This document shows positions 45,916 to 57,371 of a DNA stretch of 64,000 bases, in pieces. The stretch spans positions 125,962-189,961 of the forward strand of contig QKWP01000139.1 of NCBI GenBank assembly GCA_003550325.1, in the 5' to 3' direction. The notes under the pieces were generated by a model. That model had not been told where the DNA came from, did no database searches, and saw nothing but the letters and a program-made list of their open reading frames with translations. Position 1 is the first letter of the stretch. Each line of letters starts with the position of its first letter. A program made the position numbers and the translations under genes. This stretch comes from Gigaspora rosea. Its lineage: Eukaryota; Glomeromycota; Glomeromycetes; Diversisporales; Gigasporaceae.

Positions 45916-47733
45916 TAGAGATGGGTTTCATGCGTGCGCATGATTCCTCAATCATGCGCATGAATGCGCATTAATGCGCATGTTTCCGAATCATGCGCAT
46001 TTTATCCCATCAAAATTTTATATAGAAAAATTAAATATAAAATAAGTATAATTAACTTTCTAATCTATCTATATACTTCAATTCTGGGTCTGTTCGCTTT
46101 AACATTTTTGATTGGTCGTATTCGAAAAATGTGACCTAAATGTAGGAAAACTAACAGAAATATGTAAGATGATTATGACTATTATCATGGTCGAGTAATT
46201 ATTATATCATTTTTTGATGCCCTTATTAACGTCCTTAAACAGCACAAGTTCTTGAACGTGAATTTTCCAAATTTACTTTTGTTGTTTGATTGCCTAATAT
46301 TTACAAACTATTTTGGGCTAAAAAATTCCCGAATTTGAAACCGTTTTGTATAATGGTCTCAAGTTCAAGAATAAGTGCAAATGCAAGAACAAGTGCAAGA
46401 ACACGACAAATGCTCCGCTATAGATAAAACATATGATTAATAAAAAAAAAATAGTGAATAAATTAGCGAATATCAAAAAAAGTTACATTCAATCAAATAT
46501 TTAATGATTTATTTCTAGAATTTTTGGTCGGAATTTTTGCCGCCCAGATTATCTGATAATCAACAAATTTTCTCAGTGACTCGTAGTTTGTTCGATCTAC
46601 TAACCAATAAATTACGGTTATGTTCAAAAGGTGATCAATGAACTATTTATTTTAACAATTGGCATTCACCAATAAACTAAGCTACATACTACAGTATTTG
46701 TTATTGGAGTAATGAGCTTTGTAAAAACTTTTTATAGTTAGCTTATACTGATTCAAACTAACCCACTATATATTGCAATTACTGGTATAGCGAACAAATT
46801 TTGTAATAGAATATTTTTATAAAAACTCATGATAAAAATCAAAATAATTCTAATAAAAACTGGCTCAACCATATTGAAATAGAGTGTGAATTCTGTGGCA
46901 GAATTTTATAATAACTTAATTTTAATGCAAACTAACTCAATCTTAACCATATACTGTAACTATTAGAATAGTATGTTCAGTAACAAAATTTTTTGTGACG
47001 ATTCAATGCAACCAACTCAGCATATTTATAAATATTATATGCAAAGTTGATTTTTCGTTTTGCATTATGGATTTTAAAATTCGGGACGGACGGCGGATTT
47101 TTTCTTCTTTTTCTGCAAATAGAATGGTGTTCACATTTAAGGTTATACGAGGTTAAATTTTCATTTTGCATAACAAGGAATCAAAAAATTGGGTCAGCAG
47201 TCATATGTTTCCTGTCAGTCCTATCGGACAATTACGGGAAATTAAAGTCCCTATCGGATGAAAATAGCGGGAAAAAATAAGTGTCAAAAATCGAACAATT
47301 GGCACAATTGGAAACTAAAAAAAAAAATAAATAAAAATAAAAAAAATTGAAAAAAATTGAAAAAGTGGGACGACGGGTAATGCAAAACGAAAAATCAACT
47401 TTGCGTGTCCTAATGCGAATTTACAGATTTTAACTAAGTTCTAAAATTTTATACAAAGTTCACGTGGCAGAGCCACGGGTCAGGTGTCAAATTATATAAG
47501 ATAGCAACGATGAAGTTTACAATTAGCAAATTTGTAAAAATTTATATATATATAGGCAAAATCTGATTAAGAATCAATATATAGTATCTTTATTTAGATA
47601 TATTTTCAATAATAAAGATAAAAAATTAAAAAATTTTTTTTGTTATGCAGTATCATGCGCATTTTATATATCATGCGCATTAATGCGCATTCATGCGCAT
47701 TTTATTATAAAATGCGCATTTTACCCATCTCTA
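45916..47733. mobile_element. Non-autonomous hAT element nested in the Mutator-like element
   Basis: Ends TAGAGATGGGT and (complement) TAGAGATGGGTAAAA; perfect 8-bp duplication GTGGTAAC at 45908-45915 and 47734-47741. Subterminal clusters of ATGCGCAT at both ends (45930-46000, 47640-47720). 1.8 kb without transposase; contains the MITE at 47041. Confidence 0.95.
47041..47410. mobile_element. TA-type MITE nested in the hAT element
   Basis: Left GCAAAGTTGATTTTTCGTTT and the inverse at the right end (AAAAATCAACTTTGCGTGTCC), both with TGCATTA inside; TA follows at 47411-47412. The left tip has lost a few bases. Same family as 31096-31332. Short open frames here are by-products. Confidence 0.8.
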
Positions 47734-47835
47734 GTGGTAACGTAAAAAATCTGCAATATGATAAATCACATAGTTATCGAACATAGTTTTGATTAATTAG
47801 TCCGTGTGACACCCCAATATTTTACGCATATTATT

Positions 47836-48456
47836 TAAGGATGCATCAAGTCCGGTCCGGTCTGGTCCCTTGTGAGACCGTTATTATTACATCATATCCT
47901 AATGCATAAGATCTTATTGGCCAAAAAATGACGTAACATGTAAACAAACATTATATGATCTACGTTACACCTAATCAACTGGGTGATATTAATATCACTT
48001 ATATCTAAAGGACCGGTCCAGGACCGGTCCTTTCAATGGTCCACGGTAGGGATGGTAAAAAATGGGATAAACCATTTTTTATATATTTTAATTATTTTAA
48101 AAAAGGTTTAAAACATCGAAGCTGATGTTGAAATTTAGTTGAGGTTAAAATTATCAGTTATTGCATTTTTGGCAGGTAAATTTTGGGTTCAGCATCAGCC
48201 GCTATATTTTATAGATCGAGACAACTTTATTTAATGCTAACGATCAATTATAAATCAAGATTTGACTTCATAATTACGCTTATAATGATTACGTAATGAT
48301 TTACTAAAAAGCATTTTAAAACATTTTAATCAAAAATCATCAGTTCTAAAATCACGTTTTAAACCATTTTCCATCCTAGTCCACGCCTGATCGTCTCGAT
48401 CTGGACCGGTCTGGGACCGGTCTGAGACCGGCCTTTTCGGGACCGATGCATCCCTA
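47836..48456. mobile_element. Non-autonomous hAT element, hosting another hAT
   Basis: Ends TAAGGATGCATC and GATGCATCCCTA; perfect 8-bp duplication ATATTATT at 47828-47835 and 48457-48464. Subtermini rich in GGTCCGGTC/GACCGGTC. It lies only 11 bp from the Mutator-like element's right target duplication end. Confidence 0.93.
48047..48378. mobile_element. hAT MITE nested in the hAT at 47836
   Basis: Ends TAGGGATGGTAAAAAATGG and (complement) TAGGATGGAAAATGG; target duplication GTCCACGG (48039-48046) and GTCCACGC (48379-48386), 7 of 8. AAAACATTTTAA-type internal words. Confidence 0.88.
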
Positions 48457-49915
48457 ATATTATTGTCAATGTAGTTATAAGGAGTAAAGGTTAATAATAT
48501 TATAAATATAAATTTGAATGCCTTATTTTGATATATAGTATAAACACTCAGAACATATAGTAATTATAAGATAATAAATCCATCTTTTATAATATATATG
48601 TCTTTTCTAAATGCATACATTGCTTTTTTTTTTTTTTTTTTTTTTTTGGTTACAGCCCCAAAAAGTTCACATAAAAAATTCTGATTAGTTAAAAATTCTT
48701 TAAGTGTATACACTCTCTAATGGCACATGCCTGGTTTGCTGAGCAAACGACGGTTTTGATTTACGTACATGTGAAAAAATTTAGATAAATTATAGTTTTT
48801 CAAAACGTGTGAACGGTCGCTGATTCCATATAGGTTATGGAAATAGTTGACCATATTTGAATGTACGTTGTTTGCGATTGTTCACACCCTTTTGAAAGTG
48901 ACTATAATAAGCAATACGATTTAAGATAAATGCTCCTTTCAGAATGAACAACGATTGATAAAAAGTAAAGGAGACTCATGACTGACAATAATTTTATAAT
49001 AGGAGAATAATTCAATGAACTATAATTAATTATTTGGTTGTCTCTCATTTATGGGTTACACTATGAAAATACAAATGGGTGTTATTCTCCTGCTATCGAA
49101 CACCTACGCAACTTTCTAGCATCGCGTAATTTTTCCTTTGCTATCGTTCTGACAGGTCATAGACTGTATTACATTGTATAACTGGCTGTCGTCCTGTCAG
49201 GTCGTAAAATGCATTCACTTCTATACAAATGAATGACGTCTTAATCATATGCAACCTAACCCTCGTTTCCCATATGACTGTCGTCCCGACAGGCCACTTT
49301 GGAAAACTTACTGGGTAGGGAGGGAGGGTCGATGTAACCAGAATGAATATCGGGTGCGCAGAAGAAAAAAGTCTATCTTGCTTACGGACCTCAAATACTA
49401 ATATATACTATGAACAATTACACAACGATTACTTCATACTTACTCATTAATTCACTTAAACTGTACCTTACTCTCATACTTACTTCCCCTTGATTGACCA
49501 TTTGATCAATCAATTGATCGTACATGTGACCGTAAATGATCTGTCACATGTCTGAATCCGAGTTGATTCGAGACAAAATCTGCCTCGATACTTACGTATC
49601 GTGCAGACTTAATTATGATGTTATAGAATATAATCAAATCAGCTGTGATTTACTATTCTGTAATGCTTAGATCGAAAATTTTCACAACAAATAGTTTTAG
49701 TTAGTATTTAAAAATACTGAAAATATCTCACGATTTAGTATATTTTATATTTTTGATTTTGAAGGCCTTTATTATTTTGCTAGCTTGGCTACTTTGACAA
49801 TAAAAGTATGCATAAAGTCTATAAAATATAATTTTTTTTTTTTTTTGGTCTAATTATAAAAGAAATTACAAAAAAAAAAAATAAAATAAAATAAAATAAA
49901 CAAAAAAAAAAAAAA
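48457..49915. other. Intergenic 3' of F-box gene 3, with hairpins
   Basis: T tract at 48629-48648. Imperfect inverted repeat with ~33-bp arms at about 48797-48829 and 48880-48912 (GTTTTTCAAAACGTGTGAAC / GTTCACACCCTTTTGAAAG). Three related words CTRTCGTYCTGWCAGGYC at 49141-49158, 49186-49203 and 49278-49295. A palindrome-rich patch TTGATCAATCAATTGATC at ~49503. No gene. Confidence 0.5.
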
Positions 49916-51445
49916 TTAGCAATTAACAATAATATCTATAGTTGGTACCAATGTAACATATACTTCTAATTCTTTTTGAATATTCCCATCCAAATAGGAA
50001 TAATCCCTTAAACCCACGTAATTCAAAGTTCTATTTCTTTTGCAGAAATTGATTAGCGCATCAGTAGTTTTCTTATCATAAATATAATTAAACAATAGTT
50101 TTTTTAAAGGCGCATTGCAATGATTGAGTATAATATCAATAAATGACTCTAGCCAAGTATCTCCTAAATCAAGATATTGCAAGGTTGGCGGCAATATTTC
50201 AGCAAATTGCATAACTAGTTTTTTCGTTTCTTCTGGTATGTAAAGATTACACCATAACGTTAGAAATTGAAGTTTTTGTAAATTACCAATAAGCTCTAGA
50301 AATTGCGTGGAAAACTCAATATACGAAAGATTGAGATATGTAATATTTGGACAGAAGGACTTAATCGCTTTTAGTAATAAAAGTTCTTGCCGACTTTCTA
50401 CACCTGATTCAAGATTTAATTTTTGTAATAATATGCCAGACCTTTCTAACAACTGTACTATAGTCGATGCGTCAATCTCGAAACGAGAATCCCCCACCAC
50501 TAAAGTATTGATTTTACAATTTAATATTTTCAATAGTTCCCAATAATTACTATCACAGATACGAAGAATTTCAATTTTTTTACAATTTTTTAGTATCTCA
50601 AATTCTGCGCTATAAGCACAATTATCTATTATAATTTCTCGTAATGAATTTTTTTGACTCTCTAATACTGAAATGATGCCGTGAAATTCTGTAAGATATT
50701 CTTCACCAACTAAGCTAAATTTTCTAAGTCGTTCTTGTGATTTAATAACACATGTAAGTGCATGAAATAATTGTGGCCACTCATAATCAGAAAAAAATGC
50801 ATTAATTTTCAAAGCATTAATTTTCGTAGCACTTTTTGCCAAAATTCTTAATAATGTAGTAGCACTTTTGCTTCTGAGACCTGGTGGTATATATAACCAT
50901 AAATCTTGAAGCTGTGAGAAAAATTGCTCATTTTGTTCTAATAAGTAAAAGATCTCTGGCTTAATTGCAATATAATCGAAGGAATCCAAAATAAATTTAT
51001 GCAAAATGGCGTTACTTTTAATAAATAATTTAAATAATAAATTAACTATGTGATTTATCCGTGAATCGTATTCATATTCATCAAATGATATCGAATTAAC
51101 AAGTTTAAGATCAATCCATTTTTCAAGCGCCCTTTTTAATCTGAATAAATCGAAAACTTTCAGATATCTTGCATAATTAAATAGAGTTTTTGCAAATTCC
51201 ACATTTATACCAAATTTTTTTAAACAAAAATTTTCATCTTTGTCAAGAGACGAAATATATTGTGAAATGAATAAAGGTTTTTTTTCGAATGAAAGTGGAT
51301 CTTGCCAAAGAATAGGAATTGATATTTCGCACCAATGTCGGCTTACAAGTGCGCACGAGTATAAGGAATCAATATCTTTATTTAAATTATTAAGAATATC
51401 TTCCATTAGTTCGGGCATATTGCCCATAAATATTTTTGATGCCAT
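49916..51445 (-). CDS. F-box/LRR protein 3 (509 aa)
   Basis: Single-exon intact gene, opposite orientation to genes 1 and 2. F-box at residues ~9-51: 'MPELMEDILNNLNKDIDSL', 'YSCALVSRHWCEISIPILW'. LRR-like body: 'TTLLRILAKSATKINALKIN', 'CVIKSQERLRKFSLVGEEY', 'LLKAIKSFCPNITYLNLSY', 'LIGNLQKLQFLTLWC' and 'LQYLDLGDTWLESFID'; C-terminus 'TIDIIVNC'. Probable SCF substrate receptor; target unknown. It diverges from genes 1 and 2 most in the 110-170 region. A + strand frame at 50307-50546 and another at 51240-51464 are antisense by-products. Confidence 0.93.
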   Translation of the reverse strand: MASKIFMGNMPELMEDILNNLNKDIDSLYSCALVSRHWCEISIPILWQDPLSFEKKPLFISQYISSLDKDENFCLKKFGINVEFAKTLFNYARYLKVFDLFRLKRALEKWIDLKLVNSISFDEYEYDSRINHIVNLLFKLFIKSNAILHKFILDSFDYIAIKPEIFYLLEQNEQFFSQLQDLWLYIPPGLRSKSATTLLRILAKSATKINALKINAFFSDYEWPQLFHALTCVIKSQERLRKFSLVGEEYLTEFHGIISVLESQKNSLREIIIDNCAYSAEFEILKNCKKIEILRICDSNYWELLKILNCKINTLVVGDSRFEIDASTIVQLLERSGILLQKLNLESGVESRQELLLLKAIKSFCPNITYLNLSYIEFSTQFLELIGNLQKLQFLTLWCNLYIPEETKKLVMQFAEILPPTLQYLDLGDTWLESFIDIILNHCNAPLKKLLFNYIYDKKTTDALINFCKRNRTLNYVGLRDYSYLDGNIQKELEVYVTLVPTIDIIVNC

Positions 51446-52640
51446 AAATTTTGTGCTGTATTAAAGAGAAAGGATCTAGGCCCCTTAATGTTATACTACG
51501 TACGTACGTCCATACATATTTATTGTTTAGATTATTGTTACACATGCGTACGTACGTTTAATTAGACTTGGCACTTTTTATTTATCAACTTTTAATTTTT
51601 TTGGGGCCTTCTACAAGGCCCCTACATTATGAATTCACACGAGTTACGATGATTTTCACCACTAGTGTTATAATTGTTTTGAGTATATTTCATCTAAAGT
51701 ATCTTAATTGGAATTTTCCCGAAAGTTTTTTCTGAAAAGTTTCGATCGAATTTCACCGAAGATTTTAGCGTTCGTCTTGAGAATATTTAGTTGTTAATTT
51801 GTGTCGCGGCTGAAGTTGGAAATGGCTGATGCTGGAAATTTTAATTATTTCAACAAAAATTTCAAATTTTTTCGGTGCATTTTCTTAGCATTTTTAAATA
51901 GATTTGATAATAAAAGTATATAGGTTGGGTTATATTTTTAAATCGAGGTCCCTAATTTCCAGTTTCAATCGCGACAATTTTTAATCGTAATCCTTGCACG
52001 GTTGTTGCCCTCGAGCCGACTTCTTTGCGTTTTTGGACTTGCGAGCTTAACCACTGCATTATCGACCCACGGGCCGTCTTTATAATTTTAGGTGGCGCAT
52101 TCCACCCTGAAAATTGTGCTTCCCCTGTAATTTTGACTAATCAAAATTTAAGATCATATGTAGTCAGAATTAAAGTTAGAACAAAGTAACGTCTATCAGT
52201 AAAACTTCACAAAAAATGGTGGCTTTTTATTTAAGATTTAGAGCTTTTTTTTTTTTTTTTGAAAAAAGAAGTGGCTGTTTTTAATGGCCGGGCTAAATTG
52301 ATTATTGATTACTCAATATTATTTTTACGTATATATATATTGTGAGTAAATGAATAAAACATAATAACATAGAATTTAAGACTCATTTATATGACGACAA
52401 ATTTATGTAATTCTAATTCTAATTACATAATAACTAGATACGTATGTAAAATTAAACTTTAATTTAACCAATCGATCATAAATAAGATTAACATTTCATT
52501 AAGGCGCATTCGTAAGTCCCCAAAATTCGAAAAAATTTGACCCCGATTGTTAGTCAATTGAATTGACATCATATATACGTATGAGCTGTACGTAAATCAA
52601 ATATATACGAATATACTGATTTGAATTGCATATGTATATT
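51446..52640. other. Upstream region of F-box gene 3 and spacer
   Basis: No gene. ACGTACGTACG runs at 51497 and 51548. Contains the tRNA-like segment at 52000. T tract at 52244-52260. Confidence 0.4.
52000..52078 (-). mobile_element. tRNA-derived SINE-like head (decayed)
   Basis: On the minus strand: GGTCGATAATGCAGTGGTTA (A-box-like), then about 35 bp, then GTCGGCTCGAGGGCAAC (B-box-like, compare GGTTCGANNCC). The acceptor stem is not complete, so a real tRNA gene is unlikely. A tail would run toward lower coordinates but was not delimited. Confidence 0.45.
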
Positions 52641-52654
52641 ACGTAATACAATAA

Positions 52655-52830
52655 AGATAGGAACCTCCCAAAACCGATCCTGTTAAAATCGATAACATGC
52701 CAAATCCAATAAAAAATTGATTACCAAGTCGGTTTCTGATATATAAATCTAATAGTTTATAATGTTTCAAACCCGATAACCTTTTAATACCGATACAAAA
52801 TCTGTCCACAATGTATATCGGTTCTGGCAG
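52655..52830. mobile_element. TA-type MITE, copy 1
   Basis: Shares with 54199-54381, in the same orientation, ATTGATTACCAAG, TTTCTGATATATAAATCTAA, TAGTTTATAATGTTT and AACCTTTTAATACC. Ends (AACCTCCCAAAACCGAT, ATCGGTTCTGGCAG) are imperfect inverted repeats. Confidence 0.75.
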
Positions 52831-52930
52831 TATATAGTATACAAATAATTTTAAATTATCGTTATATAAAAAATAAAATGAAAGAAATTGGTGAAGAAAA
52901 TTCAAACTACCCAATGGATCGTACTATTAG

Positions 52931-54190
52931 ATGAAGTCACCACGGAGAAGTTTTAAAAATACTATATCGTCAAAGAGTGTTTATCTGCCTAAATTTTGCC
53001 TTGCTTACACCATAACACCAAATCAATATCCAATTCCTGATAATTATGTGGTGGAAACAACCTACGGAAAAAAAGAAACAACAATTATTTGTTTTATTAA
53101 TTACTATAATGGTAAACCTCGGTTAAAATCCAATTTGGATTGAATGAAAATGAATATGTATATTCAGATCATTCACCAATGAATGCAGTGAATGCATACC
53201 TAAAAGCTTATTATTGCATGTGAAGAAAGGGCTAAAAATCTGAATGTAATATATATAATAATATTTGTATGTATTAAATATATGATTTACTAAAACAAAT
53301 TTTATTTATATTAATTTAAACAAGCAAAAACTAAAATAAATTGGGTTTACTTTTTTGGTTTGCAGCTAATACAAATCAAATTAGTGCGGGAAAATCAAGG
53401 AGCCTTAGACTATTTTCTGAAATTACAAATCAGATGCAATTCAGATAAGGTAGAACCTTTGGTGCAGATATTTTAACAAGTCTTGAAGATCATATAAACC
53501 AATATTTTCTGCAAAAGATGTCATAATTGATGACTTAGTTTTTACAGTAAATAATTCAAGATTCTGGATTATTTGCCAACCTAAAAGATAAACATCAATT
53601 AGCTATAGCACGAGCTTTAATGATAATAGGTTTCAAGATCCTCATATCAGACTTTAGCAGCAATATGTCATGAATTGCTACATGATAGAACTATATTTGA
53701 AAGATTTAGTCAAATAAATGCAATTATAAATAAAAATATTCTAATTTATTCAACTATTTAAAGATAAATTAAATTCTGGTCTTGAAATTAATATCACAGA
53801 TCCTGAAATTATTAATAAAGTTGAGGGTTCATTAGGAAATAGTACAAGACATTCAATTAAAAATATTTTAAGGTTTCTTATACCATCTATAATTAGTAAA
53901 GGAATACTTAATTATTCTGAATCAATATTATATATTTGCATTTCTGGTGATAGCAGAAATGTTGGTCACAAAATTGAACATGTAATAGTGATATTTACAA
54001 TTCTAAAATGAATATTTTTAAATCTGACTCACATTTAGTATTGCTTATTTATCCAGGTATAGAGTTATATTACATTACATATTGCATTAACACTATTAAT
54101 AGAAGAGTTACAAAATATTAAGACTAGATTTATTAATAACAATAGATATAAGTAAAATATTGAATTATATCTCTCTGCTGATTGGAAAAT
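52931..54190 (+). pseudogene. Decayed gene of a lineage-specific family, function unknown
   Basis: Coding-like pieces spread over 1.2 kb: 'FCLAYTITPNQYPIPDNYVV' and 'TTIICFINYYNGKPR' (to 53143), 'FGLNENEYVYSDHSPMNAV' (about 53135-53195), 'NTNQI', then 'SRSLRLFSEITNQMQFRQG' (about 53400), 'DPEIINKVEGSLGNSTR' (about 53810), and 'ILYICISGDSRNVGHKIEHV' (about 53930-53990) with 'HLVLLIYPGIE'. The 'SGD.RNVG' motif recalls a multi-copy Rhizophagus protein family whose function I cannot name; a transposase-like origin is possible. Many frame changes and stops; an intron may lie at 53230-53365. Bracketed by two copies of one MITE. Confidence 0.55.
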
Positions 54191-54198
54191 TCTTAGTA

Positions 54199-54381
54199 CT
54201 GTTAAACCTTCCAAACTGATTCTGTTAAAATTGATAGCCTGCCAAATTTAATAAAAATTTGATTACCAAGTTAGTTTCTGATATATAAATCTAATAGTTT
54301 ATAATGTTTTCAAATCTGATAACCTTTTAATACCAATACAAAATCTGTCTGATGTGTATATAAGTTTTGAAAGATTAACAG
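54199..54381. mobile_element. TA-type MITE, copy 2
   Basis: Ends CTGTTAAACCTTCCAAACT and (complement) CTGTTAATCTTTCAAAACT; TA at 54197-54198 and 54382-54383. 183 bp. Confidence 0.82.
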
Positions 54382-54776
54382 TATTTGTTTAGGACATAAA
54401 TTAGCCAATAACTCAAACTATTGTCTTTGGTATTCAATAAATAAATTCCCAAAATAAAATTTTAAAATTAATAATGAACAACACAACAATTAAATTATTA
54501 ACAAGAATATTGAAAATATTAATCAAAACTATCAAAATATCCTAAAACATAAAAATCTTCTATTATTTTAAATAATTCCAGTTTGCAACTGGGTTCCCAA
54601 TGAACTAAACTTATTATTATACATATTTGATTGACTATAGTTAGTTTTAAGTAGAACATATTCAAGTTCATTTCTAGTTTTGCAAAGATCAAAGTATAAA
54701 ACTTGGTTATTTACAACTTTAAATAAAATAACAGACTAAAAAAGGACCCTGAAATATACATAGATAGGTCAGGTAC

Positions 54777-55113
54777 CATTTTACTTATTTGCGCAGGTGA
54801 CACAAACCAAAAAAGAAACTCGATTTTGTAAATAAACTAAGTGCATGAAATAAAATTTTAGGGTTAGGACCTTAATGTTAGAGGCTATAGGGTTAGAGTA
54901 ATATTTAATATAAGTAAATTTTTATTCCTGTTATTTTTAATTAGTGCACCAAGATCGATTTAAACATTAGTTTTTGCATATTTTTGCTTTTTTCTTCTTT
55001 TACGTGTTTTCGAATTCTTCGTCAGGCTGATCTGGAATAGTCAAAATTTGCACTCTTTGATTGGCTATTTCCTCTCTATGAGTTTGTATTACCTATGCAA
55101 ATAAGTGGATACA
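54777..55113. mobile_element. MITE with 9-bp target duplication and TTAGGG core
   Basis: GTCAGGTAC at 54768-54776 and 55114-55122. Inverted ends share ACTTATTTGC, AGGT and ACAAAC. Internal words (TTAGGGTTAGG, TTAGTGCACCAAGATCGATTT, CAGGCTGATCTG) parallel the MITE at 21253. Confidence 0.8.
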
Positions 55114-55122
55114 GTCAGGTAC

Positions 55123-57003
55123 AGGAACGATAATTTTATGCAACTCACATAAAACTATATAAACTGCATAATAAGATAGATAATGTATAATAAGTTAGAT
55201 TTGCTACATAATGCTGCATAAAGTATGTTGCTATTAAGTAATCTTCACATAATTGGCACTTTAAGTACAATTCTAAATCATGAGCAAGGTCGAAAAAAAT
55301 TTTGAGAAAGTTCTGAAGTATTCCAAATAGTGGGTTCCATACTAAGCCTTTGTGTGTTATGACACAAAATGTAGCATAATCATGTATAAACATGAATTTT
55401 GGGTGCAAAATAGCACATAATTATAAAAAATTGTATGTGCATCAAGATGCATAATTTCCTTTTATTGTATGCATAATTCATAGTTTATTACAGCATAAAA
55501 TCATTGGTCAAGTATTAGTTTGCTTATTTTTGAGATTTTTTATATAGATACTTTTTATTTATAGTAATTTTTTGCTTATTTTTGAGATTTTTTTGCAAAT
55601 ATCTCTATTTTTAGTTTAATTTAATTATTATCTTCACATTTCAAAAAGCTGCTATTATTAAACAATTTGAAATAGTTTTATTAACTTATATAATAATATG
55701 CATACTTCAAATTTTTCTAGTAGCCAAGTTTATTAAAGAGCTTATTAATAGTTAAACCTCTTTTTAACAAAGTCTTAAAGTAATATAAATTTACTAAAAT
55801 GTATTTATAAACTTTATTGTTTAATAGATATAACACTATATATTTATGTTGTAATATACTTATATCTGAATTTATAGACATATACTGAAATATTAAATTT
55901 TCTTCATTTTCTTAGAACCCCAAACATCTCTGATATATATTATTTTTTTTAGCAAGTTGATTTAAATTTGACCTAAGGTCAAATTTAATTTTAGCAAATT
56001 GAAGTTAATTTTAAAAATGGTTATAATTGAATATTTTTGTCAAATTACTAAGATTTTACATATGTTATATTTTATTTTTAGCAATTTATCTACATTTTGC
56101 AAGAATTATTATAACAAGTTAAGTTGTGCTATAATAATCGATCAAGATATAACAAGTTATTAATGGCTATATGGAGCAAAATTATAATCAATTATAATTA
56201 GAAATAAGTAAAAGTAGTTGTAGCATGTAATCAAACTTTAGTATTAATAGCAACTTGCATATGTATTGTATGTCAATAAGCAAATAATTATATTATGCAA
56301 TTGCGCAGATTATCATTAAGCAAATTAGTTATTAATTTATATAAATATTGTAGTAATTATTATGTAATTAGTATCTTTTCTGAAATTTTTAAGAAATATA
56401 AAATTAAATATTCTAGCATAATATATTTTAATATTAAATAAGTTTTTTAGAGCACAAAGTTAGAATTAATTTGTAAAATTTTGAAAATTATAATATTTTT
56501 TTAAAATTTTTTTATTTGAATTCTATGGATTTGTAGAATTAAAATAAAAAAAATTATCAAATTTGGTCAAGAACTCATGGAGATATCTTTGATGAAAGTT
56601 CCTGTAAACAATTTCTTGTAGCTTCTTTGTAATATGTTTTTTTTGCTTTTCAAAATAACCCACTGTTTGGCGATGATTTACAAGAAATTTTACTATGCTA
56701 ACTAAAAATTATAACAAGACTTGTAGTGCATAACATTGACTAATAGAATTTCAAATTTCATGAAAAAATAGCAAAAACTCATGAAGATATTAACATTTTT
56801 GTAAATTTAAACACATACATTTTTGCAAGTTTTCCCCTAAACTTCAAATGCTTTCGAAAGCACTTTCTCAAAATGAAACCTCAAAAATGTGACTAAATGG
56901 AGCACCATTTATCACCTGATTTTTTAGGGGGTAGGAGTAAAGCAATTATCAGGTCCTATATATAATATAATATATATAAATATATATTTAGGATGTTGAT
57001 AAA
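55123..57003. other. Gene-free AT-rich region
   Basis: No gene. 55130-55510 has many TGCATAAT/ATTATGCA words. The rest is low-complexity AT. GGAGCACCA at ~56900 recalls the terminus of the element at 26558 but stands alone. Confidence 0.4.
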
Positions 57004-57318
57004 GCACACCACTAGTGTTCAACACTGCATGTGTTTTGATCAATTGAAATTCATGGTATTTGTGTAATGTGAAGATTAGGTGTAACCTGAATTTTTCGGA
57101 AAATGTGTTTTTTTTAAAAAATTGTTTTATCGAAAAATTTTGTCTAAAAAACCTATCTTAATGTTCTAACAAAAAAAATTCCTTGCAAAATTTTGGTATA
57201 TACTAACTCTAACCCACACCTTAATACAAACCTAACTATAACCATAACCCTAACCCTAAGGGCAAAAAAATTTTTTGCATATTATAAGTATTTACTGGTA
57301 TTGAACACCACTGGTATA
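57004..57318. mobile_element. MITE with telomere-like core
   Basis: Ends CACACCACTAGTGTTCAACA and (complement) TATACCAGTGGTGTTCAATA. Interior: CATAACCCTAACCCTAAG at about 57240 and the dispersed segment GCAAAATTTTGGTATA. Partial copy at 25036. Confidence 0.7.
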
Positions 57319-57371
57319 ATATATACATATTGTATATTTATATATATATACAATTTGTAATATTGAATAAA

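Larger units (their letters stand above)
45382..47816. mobile_element. Non-autonomous Mutator-like element, hosting a nested hAT
   Basis: Terminal inverted repeats of about 72 bp beginning TGGGGTGTCACACGGACTAA, with very few mismatches; perfect 9-bp target duplication ATATTTTAC at 45373-45381 and 47817-47825. Own sequence about 0.6 kb (45382-45915 and 47742-47816); the rest is the hAT insertion. Same terminus class as 13103-13970. Confidence 0.95.

Noticed and set aside
50307-51464. Plus-strand frames opposite F-box gene 3
   Set aside because: Antisense by-products of an intact, conserved minus-strand gene.
52000-52078. Functional tRNA gene
   Set aside because: A- and B-box-like words are present but the acceptor and anticodon stems do not form convincingly.
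57240-57262. Telomere or subtelomere, from CCCTAACCCTAA
   Set aside because: Only two or three imperfect units, inside a MITE with inverted ends; no long array.
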